Shown: positions 1-5,664, numbered from the stretch's first letter. The stretch: DNA of 5,787 bases from Helicobacteraceae bacterium (GCA_031276985.1 JAISMA010000055.1:1-5787), one strand, 5' to 3'. Program-made: numbers and translations. Notes: generated by a model from the sequence alone, not told the origin.

Positions 1-230
1 AGATCAAAGTCAAAGCGGTTTATAGCTGGACGATCGACGAAAACTCGATCTTCCTGCCGCAGAACTTCTCTGGCGTGTGGAGCGGCGAAAGCCTGCTAAA
101 GCGCTATCCCGAAGGAACGGCGCCGTTTGCCGTAGGCGAGAACTCCAATCAGGTTACAAGCTACGGCTACGACATCGTTACAAGTTGTCCCGAAACCAAA
201 TGCACGCTTGTTCGCATAGAAAAAGCGTGA
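1..230 (+). CDS. C-terminal end of an unrecognised protein (5' partial)
   Basis: An open frame enters from the left edge (codons start at base 3) and ends at TGA 228-230, giving 75 residues. Its amino-acid make-up is that of a real folded protein: it is mixed, with SWTIDENSIFLPQNF near the window edge and a last segment TSCPETKCTLVRIEKA. The two cysteines, five residues apart close to the C-terminus, could form a disulfide in a periplasmic or surface protein; that is inference only. No membrane segment is visible in this part. I do not recognise the family. The same frame stays open for a further 50 codons beyond the TGA, which is treated under findings. Confidence is good that this is coding and nil on function. 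Confidence 0.72.
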   Translation, partial: IKVKAVYSWTIDENSIFLPQNFSGVWSGESLLKRYPEGTAPFAVGENSNQVTSYGYDIVTSCPETKCTLVRIEKA

Positions 231-480
231 GGAGGCGGCAAAAGGACAGATGAAGTTTTACCGCGACGAATAGAAAATCCCGTCGACGTTAATCGTCGGC
301 GGGTCGTTACGATCAACGAAGGCATAGTCGGCAAAGAAACAAATATAAGCGTCGGTTTTGCGTTCCGCCCGAATGAAAATTGAACGACCGCGCCGCGCCG
401 CGCAATGCGCAAGATGGGCGTTTTAAGTTTTGTTTTATTATTATTGATCGCTTCAAAATTAACTCCAAAAGGAGATTGCA
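231..480. other. Gap between partial gene and RCC1 gene: possible gene remnant, then AT-rich leader
   Basis: No convincing intact gene lies here. Directly after the upstream stop, GGAGG (231-235) and AAAGGA (241-246) precede ATG 250, which opens only a seven-residue reading frame (MKFYRDE, stop 271-273). A second frame, continuous with the upstream gene, is open from 231 to TGA 381-383 and reads like protein (for example VTINEGIVGKETNISVGFAF). This could be the remnant of a small gene split by a one-base shift. From about 420 the DNA turns AT-rich, with overlapping TATTAT boxes at 436-444 that could serve as a -10 for the RCC1 gene. No clear -35 box or strong terminator is seen. Confidence 0.45.
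467..474 (+). promoter_or_regulatory. Ribosome binding site of the RCC1 lipoprotein gene
   Basis: AAAAGGAG lies six bases upstream of ATG 481. It is the strongest Shine-Dalgarno match near the gene and settles the start. Without it, the 30-residue stretch before the hydrophobic signal core would have suggested a later start, but no ATG, GTG or TTG codon lies in frame between 481 and that core. Confidence 0.8.
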
Positions 481-2721
481 ATGCAATCGCCGCTACCCGC
501 AATCGACGCAAACGTCAAATCGAATCGCGCAAAATTAACTTTTGCGAATCGATCGTCGCTATGTTACAAATTTTTAACGATTGCGATCGTTTCGTTGTTT
601 TTGGTTGGTTGCGAGGGTTGCAAGGGATCTAACGATAATTCGGATATTGAAAACCGCGATAATAATTTAAGCGCCAAAAATATCGTTCCTAAAGAAGCCA
701 AATTTAAGATTGTAGCGGCGGGAAATTATCACTCGCTGGCGCTGGACGGCGACGGAAAGGTTTACGCTACGGGCGCTAACTGGAGCGGTCAGCTTGGTTT
801 GGGCGGTAACATAACCGACTCCAATGCCTTTACGCTTGTAACCTTGCTGGCGGACAAAAACATTACTGCTATAGCCGCAGGGTATAGACACTCCCTCGCT
901 ATTGATAGCGACGGCAAAGTTTACGCAACCGGGTTTAACGGTTACGGTCAGCTTGGTTTGGGCGATACGGACGATCGCAAAACCTTCGTCGAGATCGCCT
1001 CTTTGAAGGGCAAAAAGATTGTCTCCGTAGCCGCGGGCGATCATGACTCCTTCGCTATTGGCGACAACGGCAAGGTTTACGCGACTGGCGAGAACAGAGA
1101 CGGTCAGCTTGGTTTGGGCGATACGAGCGATCGCAAAACCTTCGTCGAAATCGCCTCTTTGAAGGGCAAAAAGATTATCGCCGTAGCCGCGGGCGGCGCT
1201 CACTCGCTGGCTTTGTCCGACGATGGCAAGGTTTACGCGACGAGCGCTAACAGATTAGGCGATAAAGCCAGCCTCAAAACCTTTACGGAAATAACCTCTT
1301 TGAGCGATAAAAAGATTATCGCCGTAGCCGCAGGCGGCGGACACTCGCTGGCGCTTGACGAGAGCGGCAAGGTTTACGCGGCGGGCGCGAACATTAAGGG
1401 TCGGCTTGGACTGGGCGATGAAAAATACAGCAAAACCTTCGTCGAAGTTGGCGGCGGTATAAGCGGCAAAAAGATTGTCTCCGTAGCCGCGGGAGATCGT
1501 AACTCCTTCGCTATTGGCGACAACGGCAAGGTTTACGCGACTGGCGAGAACAGAGACGGTCAGCTTGGTTTGGGCGATACGGACGATCGCAAAACCTTCG
1601 TCGAAATCGCCTCTTTGAGCGATAAAAACATTACCGCCATAGCCGCGGGCGGCGCTCACTCGCTGGCTTTGTCCGACGACGACATTTATGCCGCGGGCAA
1701 GAACATCTATGGTCAGCTTGGTTTGGGCTATGATGAATATCATGGTAGCTTTGTTCAATCGAAATTAGTAAACAACGCGCGTATTATCTCCATAGTTGCG
1801 GTCGGCTTTTATTCGCTGGCGCTTGACGAGAGCGGCAAGGTTTACGCGGCTGGGTCTAACCTTAACGGTCAGCTTGGTTTGGGCGACACAAACAATCGCA
1901 AAGCTTTTACCGAAATCGCCTCATTGAGCGATAAAAACATTACCGCTATAGCCGCGGACGAAGCTCACTCGCTGGCTTTGTCCGACGACGACAAGGTTTA
2001 CGCTACAGGTAACGCCATAGCACAAAAGGTTTACGTTACAGGTAACGGCACAGTCCAACTTGGTTTCGGCGATGCTAGATTGGACGTTGATAGTCGCAGT
2101 TCCTTTACCGAAGTTACTTTGTTAAGCGACAAAAACATTACAGCCGTAGCCGCGGGCAACGATCACTCGCTGGCGCTTGACGAGAGCGGCAAGGTATATG
2201 CGGTAGGCGATAACCGCTTAGGGCAACTTGGTTTGGGCGACAAAAACATTACGGCTATCGCCGCAGGCAGGATACACTCGCTGGCGCTTGACGAGAGCGG
2301 CAAGGTTTACGCGACGGGAAATAACTTTAAAGGTCAGCTTGGTTTGGGCGACACAAACAATCGCAAAGCTTTTACCGAAGTCGGCGGCGGTATAAGCGGC
2401 AAAAAGATTGTCGCCATAGCCGCGGGTCTCAATCACTCGCTGGCGCTTGACGAGAGCGGCAAAGTTTACGCGGTTGGAGATAACTATAGCGGTCAGCTTG
2501 GTTTAGGCGATCGCGGAGGCGAAATACACCGAAAAACCTTTGAGCTTGTCGCTTTTCCAAACGATATAAATATTACCGCTATAGCCGCAGGCGAAGTTCA
2601 CTCGCTGGCGCTTGGCAAGGACGGCAATATATACGGAGCGGGCGCGGATAGCTTCGGCGCGCTTGGTTTGGATCGCGACTATTACGAAACCGCGTTCAAA
2701 AAGATTAAACGAGCCGAGTAG
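481..2721 (+). CDS. RCC1-repeat beta-propeller lipoprotein, 13 blades
   Basis: The 746-residue protein opens with a signal peptide: a long basic n-region (1-30), hydrophobic core (31-42, FLTIAIVSLFLV) and lipobox LVGC with the acylated cysteine at residue 44. Glu follows at +2, so an outer-membrane rather than inner-membrane lipoprotein is expected. After a polar linker (45-74), residues 75-746 are 13 tandem RCC1-type blades of about 52 residues built on the pattern AAG..HSLALD..GKVYATG.N..GQLGLGD...K.F.EI.SL..K.I. Approximate blade limits are 75, 129, 181, 233, 280, 333, 385, 436, 488, 554, 591, 644 and 699. Blades 4 (47 residues) and 10 (37) are short and blade 9 (66) is long. RCC1 propellers usually have seven blades, so this could be two propellers (7+6) or an open assembly. 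Known members bind proteins, and some act as exchange factors for small GTPases in eukaryotes or as secreted Legionella effectors. For a bacterial lipoprotein, a binding or adhesion role is a guess. Blades are very similar in DNA as well as protein, which indicates recent expansion. The identity is very secure and the role unknown. Confidence 0.95.
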   Translation: MQSPLPAIDANVKSNRAKLTFANRSSLCYKFLTIAIVSLFLVGCEGCKGSNDNSDIENRDNNLSAKNIVPKEAKFKIVAAGNYHSLALDGDGKVYATGANWSGQLGLGGNITDSNAFTLVTLLADKNITAIAAGYRHSLAIDSDGKVYATGFNGYGQLGLGDTDDRKTFVEIASLKGKKIVSVAAGDHDSFAIGDNGKVYATGENRDGQLGLGDTSDRKTFVEIASLKGKKIIAVAAGGAHSLALSDDGKVYATSANRLGDKASLKTFTEITSLSDKKIIAVAAGGGHSLALDESGKVYAAGANIKGRLGLGDEKYSKTFVEVGGGISGKKIVSVAAGDRNSFAIGDNGKVYATGENRDGQLGLGDTDDRKTFVEIASLSDKNITAIAAGGAHSLALSDDDIYAAGKNIYGQLGLGYDEYHGSFVQSKLVNNARIISIVAVGFYSLALDESGKVYAAGSNLNGQLGLGDTNNRKAFTEIASLSDKNITAIAADEAHSLALSDDDKVYATGNAIAQKVYVTGNGTVQLGFGDARLDVDSRSSFTEVTLLSDKNITAVAAGNDHSLALDESGKVYAVGDNRLGQLGLGDKNITAIAAGRIHSLALDESGKVYATGNNFKGQLGLGDTNNRKAFTEVGGGISGKKIVAIAAGLNHSLALDESGKVYAVGDNYSGQLGLGDRGGEIHRKTFELVAFPNDINITAIAAGEVHSLALGKDGNIYGAGADSFGALGLDRDYYETAFKKIKRAE
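1011..1226 (+). repeat. Intragenic direct repeat, copy 1 (blade 3 and start of blade 4)
   Basis: This stretch is repeated 456 bases downstream at 1467-1682 in register. Long runs are identical by eye, for example the blade core encoding FAIGDNGKVYATGENRDGQL. The visible differences cluster around 1038-1045 (GGCGATCATG against GGAGATCGTA), the codons at 1125-1128 (AGC against GAC), and the KGKK/SDKN loop near 1162-1175. The offset of 152 codons is three blades, one of them shortened, so the copy may reflect duplication of a multi-blade unit or gene conversion between blades. Confidence 0.85.
1467..1682 (+). repeat. Intragenic direct repeat, copy 2 (blade 6 and start of blade 7)
   Basis: This is the second copy of the block at 1011-1226. 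It covers all of blade 6 and the first part of blade 7 up to the SLALSDD motif, after which the two copies diverge (DGKVYA in blade 4, DIYA in blade 7, where two residues are missing). Confidence 0.85.
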
Positions 2722-2734
2722 GTTCGCGGACTCT

Positions 2735-3559
2735 TTATCGGACGCTTATCGCTTTGTCGCGGGGTTGAGTTTTATTGTCGTTGCCGTAAAGAGAAGCGTC
2801 AAAAAGTTTTTTATTGTTGAAGTCAATATGCAGTAATTTATCCTTAAATATCTCTTTGAATATATAAAAATGCCCTATATAATCGGCGGATATAAATATA
2901 TGCTTCATATTCCACTTTTCAAAACACTCCTGCGTCTTTTTAAGCAACTCGTAAGAGTCTGGTTGCAAAGGGTGATCGGCTACGTTCTTACCGTATTCGG
3001 GATGTCTGGCGCACACGCACAAAACATCCTTTTTGCCGCCGATTACCGATTGTTCTTGCGCTTTGCAAAAGTCCATAACATGATCGTTAAAAGGCAGTTT
3101 GGAGCGCGCAACTTCGCTTAAACGCGCTATATTTTCGTCTTTAGTCCAAAATTCTACGTCGGAAGACGGTACTTTATCCGCCAGAATTCTAATCTCGTTC
3201 AGTATTGTTTTTTTTGATTTATATACTTCGTCCAGCGAATAGTTTGAGGGCTGACGAAAGTAATACTCCCACGCGTTCATAGTTCCGTTAATAGGCTCGT
3301 CGTAATTATAAGCGGTTTTATAGTTTTGCAAATCTACGACAGGAATATAACCGCGCTCGATCGCGATCATAACATGTCCCAACACAAAATGAAAAGTGGA
3401 AAAAATGCCCGCGCTCGAATTAGGTCGTCTAATAACGTAGAAAGTTTTATCGGGATTTAGCGCGCCGAAACTGACTTTTCTTTCGCGGTTGATCCATTTA
3501 TCATATTTGCGTCTTATCCAGCGCGGAAATAAATATCGAATCGTTTTACGAACGCCCAT
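2735..3559 (-). CDS. Fucosyltransferase-like glycosyltransferase, apparently C-terminally truncated
   Basis: The preferred start is the ATG at 3559 (274 residues), because GAGGA sits five bases upstream; a TTG at 3577 would add six residues but lacks such a site. The protein begins with a basic patch (residues 4-28). The conserved-looking core is FYVIRRPNSSAGIFSTFHFV (40-59), a glycine/helix segment and PVVDLQNY (73-80), then INGTMNAWEYYFRQP (90-104), YKSKKTIL, VLCVCARHPEYG (179-190) and HPLQP (196-200). I recall this arrangement from glycosyltransferases in bacterial capsule, LPS or O-antigen clusters that share the GDP-fucose-dependent FUT8/NodZ fold; that match is from memory. The arginine of the VxxR motif is present (R185), although the usual G-T-D that follows is HPE here. 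Members I recall run on for roughly 60-80 more residues containing the C-terminal nucleotide-sugar motif, and that part is missing. It lies 38 bases after the DUF2603-like gene, so the two are probably co-transcribed. A related but naturally short family is the main alternative. Confidence 0.62.
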   Translation of the reverse strand: MGVRKTIRYLFPRWIRRKYDKWINRERKVSFGALNPDKTFYVIRRPNSSAGIFSTFHFVLGHVMIAIERGYIPVVDLQNYKTAYNYDEPINGTMNAWEYYFRQPSNYSLDEVYKSKKTILNEIRILADKVPSSDVEFWTKDENIARLSEVARSKLPFNDHVMDFCKAQEQSVIGGKKDVLCVCARHPEYGKNVADHPLQPDSYELLKKTQECFEKWNMKHIFISADYIGHFYIFKEIFKDKLLHIDFNNKKLFDASLYGNDNKTQPRDKAISVR

Positions 3560-3564
3560 TTTAA

Positions 3565-3569
3565 TCCTC
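3565..3569 (-). promoter_or_regulatory. Ribosome binding site deciding the glycosyltransferase start
   Basis: On the minus strand GAGGA is followed by five A/T bases and the ATG at 3559-3557. The longer reading frame from TTG 3577 would place this site inside the coding sequence, so the ATG is preferred. Confidence 0.65.
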
Positions 3570-3597
3570 GTTAGCAAATTGCGTAAATCGGCGCGTT

Positions 3598-4089
3598 TTA
3601 TTCGCCGTTTGGACGCTCCAGCATATCGTCTTTAATGTGATAAAACAGATTGGGATGCTCTTTGCGAATGCGCCGCACAAGCCGTTCTATATCCACTTCC
3701 AAAATACGCGAATCGCGGTTTTTCGCCAATCTGCTTTCAAGCTCGCCGATCGCCACCGCCCACACGTCGCCAAAATCGACGGGCAGATTGCGCCAGATCG
3801 CCTTTTCCAACTTAAGACTGAAGTTTTCGCTTGAAACGCCGTGTAAAGAGCGAATAAAATGCATAAACGACTCTATATTTGTCAGCGCGTGTATTTTGCC
3901 GCCTTCGTCGATTATAAACCAAGGTTTACTCGTATCCCATTCGCCGCTAATAAGCTCCAGCGTCTTTTTATTCGGGTCGTCCGTGTCGCCAAGTCGGAGA
4001 ACGGTTCTGCCGCCTTGCGCCAAATCGAGCGACTTCGCGATCTCGTCAATCTGTTTTTGCACTGCTTTCGCAAGCGTCGGCTCTTTCAT
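3598..4089 (-). CDS. DUF2603/UPF0763-like small protein of Campylobacterota
   Basis: This 163-residue soluble protein has no signal peptide, membrane segment or cysteine. A charged helical N-terminus (about 1-22) is followed by a core with LELISGEWDTSKPWFIIDEG (44-63), a helix IESFMHFIRSL (72-82), FSLKLEKAIWRNLPVDFGDV (90-109) and a basic C-terminal helix with VRRIRKEHPNLFYHIKDDM (138-156). The order W..PWF.IDE, then LKLEKAI..N.PVDF.DVW, then IRKEHPNLF resembles what I remember of the DUF2603/UPF0763 family, described from Epsilonproteobacteria and of unknown function; no search could be run. AAAGGGA lies four bases before the ATG at 4089. The gene is divergent from ruvB with 58 bases between starts, and the glycosyltransferase follows it on the same strand. 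It is real coding sequence with high confidence; the family assignment is moderate. Confidence 0.82.
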   Translation of the reverse strand: MKEPTLAKAVQKQIDEIAKSLDLAQGGRTVLRLGDTDDPNKKTLELISGEWDTSKPWFIIDEGGKIHALTNIESFMHFIRSLHGVSSENFSLKLEKAIWRNLPVDFGDVWAVAIGELESRLAKNRDSRILEVDIERLVRRIRKEHPNLFYHIKDDMLERPNGE

Positions 4090-4111
4090 AACGTCCCTTT
4101 CTAACCTACTT

Positions 4112-4120
4112 TGCTAAAAT
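4112..4120 (+). promoter_or_regulatory. Extended -10 promoter for ruvB
   Basis: TGCTAAAAT is an extended -10 box (TG, one base, then TAAAAT at 4115-4120). Transcription would begin near 4127 and give a leader of about 20 bases containing the ruvB ribosome binding site GAAGG (4138-4142, five bases before ATG 4148). There is no good -35 match upstream, which fits sigma-70 promoters in Campylobacter and relatives. The same AT-rich core may also serve the divergent minus-strand gene, but no equally good box is visible in that direction. Confidence 0.55.
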
Positions 4121-4147
4121 AATGCCAAACAAGCGCTGAAGGTATTT

Positions 4148-5170
4148 ATGGAGCGTATCGTCGAAGTTGAAAAAATCGCGTTTGACAGCGCCGAAGACGC
4201 TAGTCTGCGCCCTAGCGCGTGGGATGATTATATCGGGCAGAAAGCAATCAAAAACAATCTGCGGGTTTTCATAGACGCGGCTAATAAACGCAAAGAACCG
4301 ATTGATCATATTCTGTTTTTCGGACCGCCCGGACTCGGCAAAACTACGCTGGCGTATCTGATCGCGCGCGAAATGGGCGCGAATATCAAAACGACGGCGG
4401 GACCGATGATTGAAAAAAGCGGCGATCTGGCGGCGATTTTGACCAATCTTAGCGAAGGCGACATTCTGTTTATCGACGAAATTCACCGTTTAAGCCACGC
4501 GATCGAGGAGGTGCTGTATCCCGCGATGGAAGATTACAGGCTGGACATCATCATCGGTAGCGGTCCCGCCGCGCAAACGGTGAAGATCGATCTGCCGCGC
4601 TTTACGCTAATTGGCGCGACGACGCGGGCGGGAATGATCAGCAATCCGTTGCGCGATCGCTTTGGCGCGCATTTTAGAATGCAGTTTTACAATACGATCG
4701 AGCTGGCGCAAATCGCCGTCCGCGCCGCCAATAAACTAGGCAAGCCGATTGAAAAAAGCGCCGCCGAAGAGATAGCGCGTCGTAGTCGCGGAACACCGAG
4801 AATCGCGTTGCGTTTGTTGCGCCGCGTGCGCGATTACGCGGAGGTCGAGGGCGAAAGCGCGATCGGCATTGAGCGCGCCATAGCCGCGCTGGACGCGCTT
4901 GGAGTGAATGAACACGGCTTTGACGAGCTTGATTTGCGCTTGCTGGCGTTGCTAGTCGAGGCGCGAGGCAGAGCGATCGGGTTAAGCACGTTAGGCGCGG
5001 CGTTAAGCGAGGACGGCGCGACGATCGAAGAGGTGATCGAGCCGTATCTACTCGCCAACGGCTATCTGGAACGCACGGCAAAGGGGCGTATCGCCACAAT
5101 CAAAAGCTACGAGGCGCTTAAACTCGCTTCGCCGATCGCGCCCGCCGCAAACAAGCCGTCGCTTTTTTAA
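4148..5170 (+). CDS. ruvB: Holliday junction branch-migration ATPase RuvB
   Basis: This 340-residue protein is a complete RuvB, the AAA+ motor that, as hexamers flanking a RuvA-bound Holliday junction, pumps DNA during recombinational repair in the cytoplasm. Visible landmarks are the N-terminal SLRPSAWDDYIGQ (19-31), Walker A GPPGLGKTT (59-67), Walker B ILFIDEIH (106-113), the RuvA-contacting hairpin region around RLDIIIGSGPAAQTVKIDLP (131-150), sensor 1 GATTR (156-160), the arginine-finger segment NPLRDRFG (166-173), sensor 2 GTPRIALRLLRR (215-226) and the C-terminal winged-helix DNA-binding domain ending near GRIATIKSY (313-321). No key residue is missing, and length is usual (E. coli about 336). 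GAAGG five bases before the ATG supports this start. The opening MERIVEVEK and the run IEKSGDLAAILTNLSEGDIL closely resemble Campylobacter RuvB as remembered. ruvA and ruvC are not adjacent in this window. The short tail after residue 325 is Ala/Pro-rich and probably disordered. Confidence 0.98.
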   Translation: MERIVEVEKIAFDSAEDASLRPSAWDDYIGQKAIKNNLRVFIDAANKRKEPIDHILFFGPPGLGKTTLAYLIAREMGANIKTTAGPMIEKSGDLAAILTNLSEGDILFIDEIHRLSHAIEEVLYPAMEDYRLDIIIGSGPAAQTVKIDLPRFTLIGATTRAGMISNPLRDRFGAHFRMQFYNTIELAQIAVRAANKLGKPIEKSAAEEIARRSRGTPRIALRLLRRVRDYAEVEGESAIGIERAIAALDALGVNEHGFDELDLRLLALLVEARGRAIGLSTLGAALSEDGATIEEVIEPYLLANGYLERTAKGRIATIKSYEALKLASPIAPAANKPSLF

Positions 5171-5193
5171 CCGCTTTGCGTTGCGCCCCCGCC

Positions 5194-5209
5194 CGCCGCG
5201 ATAGCGGCG
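5194..5209 (+). terminator. GC-rich hairpin after ruvB, possible weak terminator
   Basis: A perfect six-base stem, CGCCGC (5194-5199) paired with GCGGCG (5204-5209), closes a GATA loop 24 bases after the ruvB stop. No T-run follows, so it does not meet the classic intrinsic terminator pattern. It may stabilise the transcript 3' end or be incidental. Confidence 0.3.
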
Positions 5210-5261
5210 TGAAGCGTGAAGAAATACGGAGGATTCATTTCCGAAACGATCTCGCCCTTCC

Positions 5262-5289
5262 CGTCATTCCGCGCGTAGTCGCAGAATCC
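5262..5289 (+). repeat. Palindromic repeat type 1, copy A
   Basis: The unit starts CGTCATTCCGCG, continues CGTAGT and ends CGCAGAATCC. It is an inverted repeat of ATTCCGCG around a six-base loop, imperfect here because of one change (CGCAGAAT instead of CGCGGAAT). The same unit recurs at 5553-5580 and, inverted, at 5435-5463. Confidence 0.85.
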
Positions 5290-5348
5290 ATTTCCTAAAA
5301 ATAATCGCAAACAAGTATCATTCATAAGCGCTTTTGACTTTCTTTTTT

Positions 5349-5385
5349 GGATTCCCGCCTTCGCGGGTATAACGCAAGGCGCGAT
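5349..5385 (+). repeat. Palindromic repeat type 2, copy B
   Basis: GGATTCCCGCCTTCGCGGGT forms a CCCGC/GCGGG stem (5354-5358 with 5363-5367) around CTTC. The tail ATAACGCAAGGCGCGAT follows. Thirty-one bases (5355-5385) are identical to 5668-5698. Read on the opposite strand, its edge (CGTTATACC...GAATCC) mirrors the edge of type 1 (CGTCATTCC...GAATCC). Confidence 0.85.
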
Positions 5386-5434
5386 CGACGATATAATCCA
5401 ATCCGAACGTATTTTGTTAGATACTCGCCTTCGC

Positions 5435-5463
5435 GATTCCGCGACTACGCGCAGAATGACGGG
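5435..5463 (-). repeat. Palindromic repeat type 1, inverted copy C
   Basis: This is the reverse complement of the type 1 unit with few changes: GATTCCGCGACTACGCGCAG followed by AATGACGGG. Just upstream, ACTCGCCTTCGCG (5423-5435) looks like a decayed type 2 half fused to it. Confidence 0.8.
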
Positions 5464-5552
5464 ATGTGGCGCGGGTATGGCGTAAATGTCAGATTTTTGG
5501 AAAAACGAAGCAAACGACAACGCGAAGAATCGCGAAACAAGCAAACGGCAAT

Positions 5553-5580
5553 CGTCATTCCGCGCGTAGTCGCGGAATCC
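5553..5580 (+). repeat. Palindromic repeat type 1, copy D
   Basis: This is the cleanest type 1 unit: ATTCCGCG and CGCGGAAT form a perfect eight-base stem around CGTAGT, flanked by CGTC and CC. It is followed by CCCCGCGAAGCG, and then by a type 2 unit about 85 bases downstream. Confidence 0.85.
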
Positions 5581-5664
5581 CCCGCGAAGCGTCCGCTTGT
5601 TGTCAGACCCGCAAAGGAGGGCGTCTAAGTATTAAGACGATCGTTGCTTTAATTTTCTGATTTA

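Noticed and set aside
390..436. Terminator formed by GCGC-AAT-GCGC followed by T-rich DNA
   Set aside because: The stem is only four bases and is separated from the first T-run by more than ten bases (CGC-rich surroundings make such pairs common).
167..511. Minus-strand 114-residue frame
   Set aside because: It runs antisense to the partial upstream gene and across the leader of the RCC1 gene, is rich in Arg/Ser/Thr as expected of an antisense shadow, and has no family resemblance.
405..632. Plus-strand 75-residue frame beginning with a hydrophobic leader
   Set aside because: It has no ribosome binding site, overlaps the well-supported RCC1 start, and is a poor protein after residue 25. It is kept only as a low-interest finding about the signal region.
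667..2436. Long minus-strand open frames across the RCC1 gene (667-1203, 1255-1758, 2218-2436)
   Set aside because: They are antisense images of the repeated blades, themselves repetitive (for example AIVRIAQTKLTV recurring). They persist because the blade codons rarely create antisense stops, and the + strand protein explains the sequence fully.
2711..2740. Bidirectional terminator between the convergent stops
   Set aside because: Only a four-base GAGT/ACTC pairing can be drawn in this 13-base gap, with no T-run of useful length on either strand.
2612..3121. Plus-strand frames at 2612-2836 and 2870-3121
   Set aside because: The first overlaps the RCC1 3' end out of frame, and the second is antisense to the glycosyltransferase. 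Neither has a ribosome binding site.
3637..4117. Three overlapping plus-strand frames opposite the DUF2603-like gene
   Set aside because: They compete with each other and with a well-formed minus-strand gene that has its own ribosome binding site and coherent protein sequence.
4106..5099. Minus-strand frames opposite ruvB (4106-4486, 4674-5099, 4834-5058)
   Set aside because: ruvB is certain in the + strand, and these show Arg/Ser/Ala-rich antisense composition.
5167..5660. Possible small genes on either strand downstream of ruvB
   Set aside because: Their translations are built from the palindromic repeats (VIPAKAGIQ, VIPRVVAES, DYARNDG), a known source of spurious gene calls, and no start is supported.
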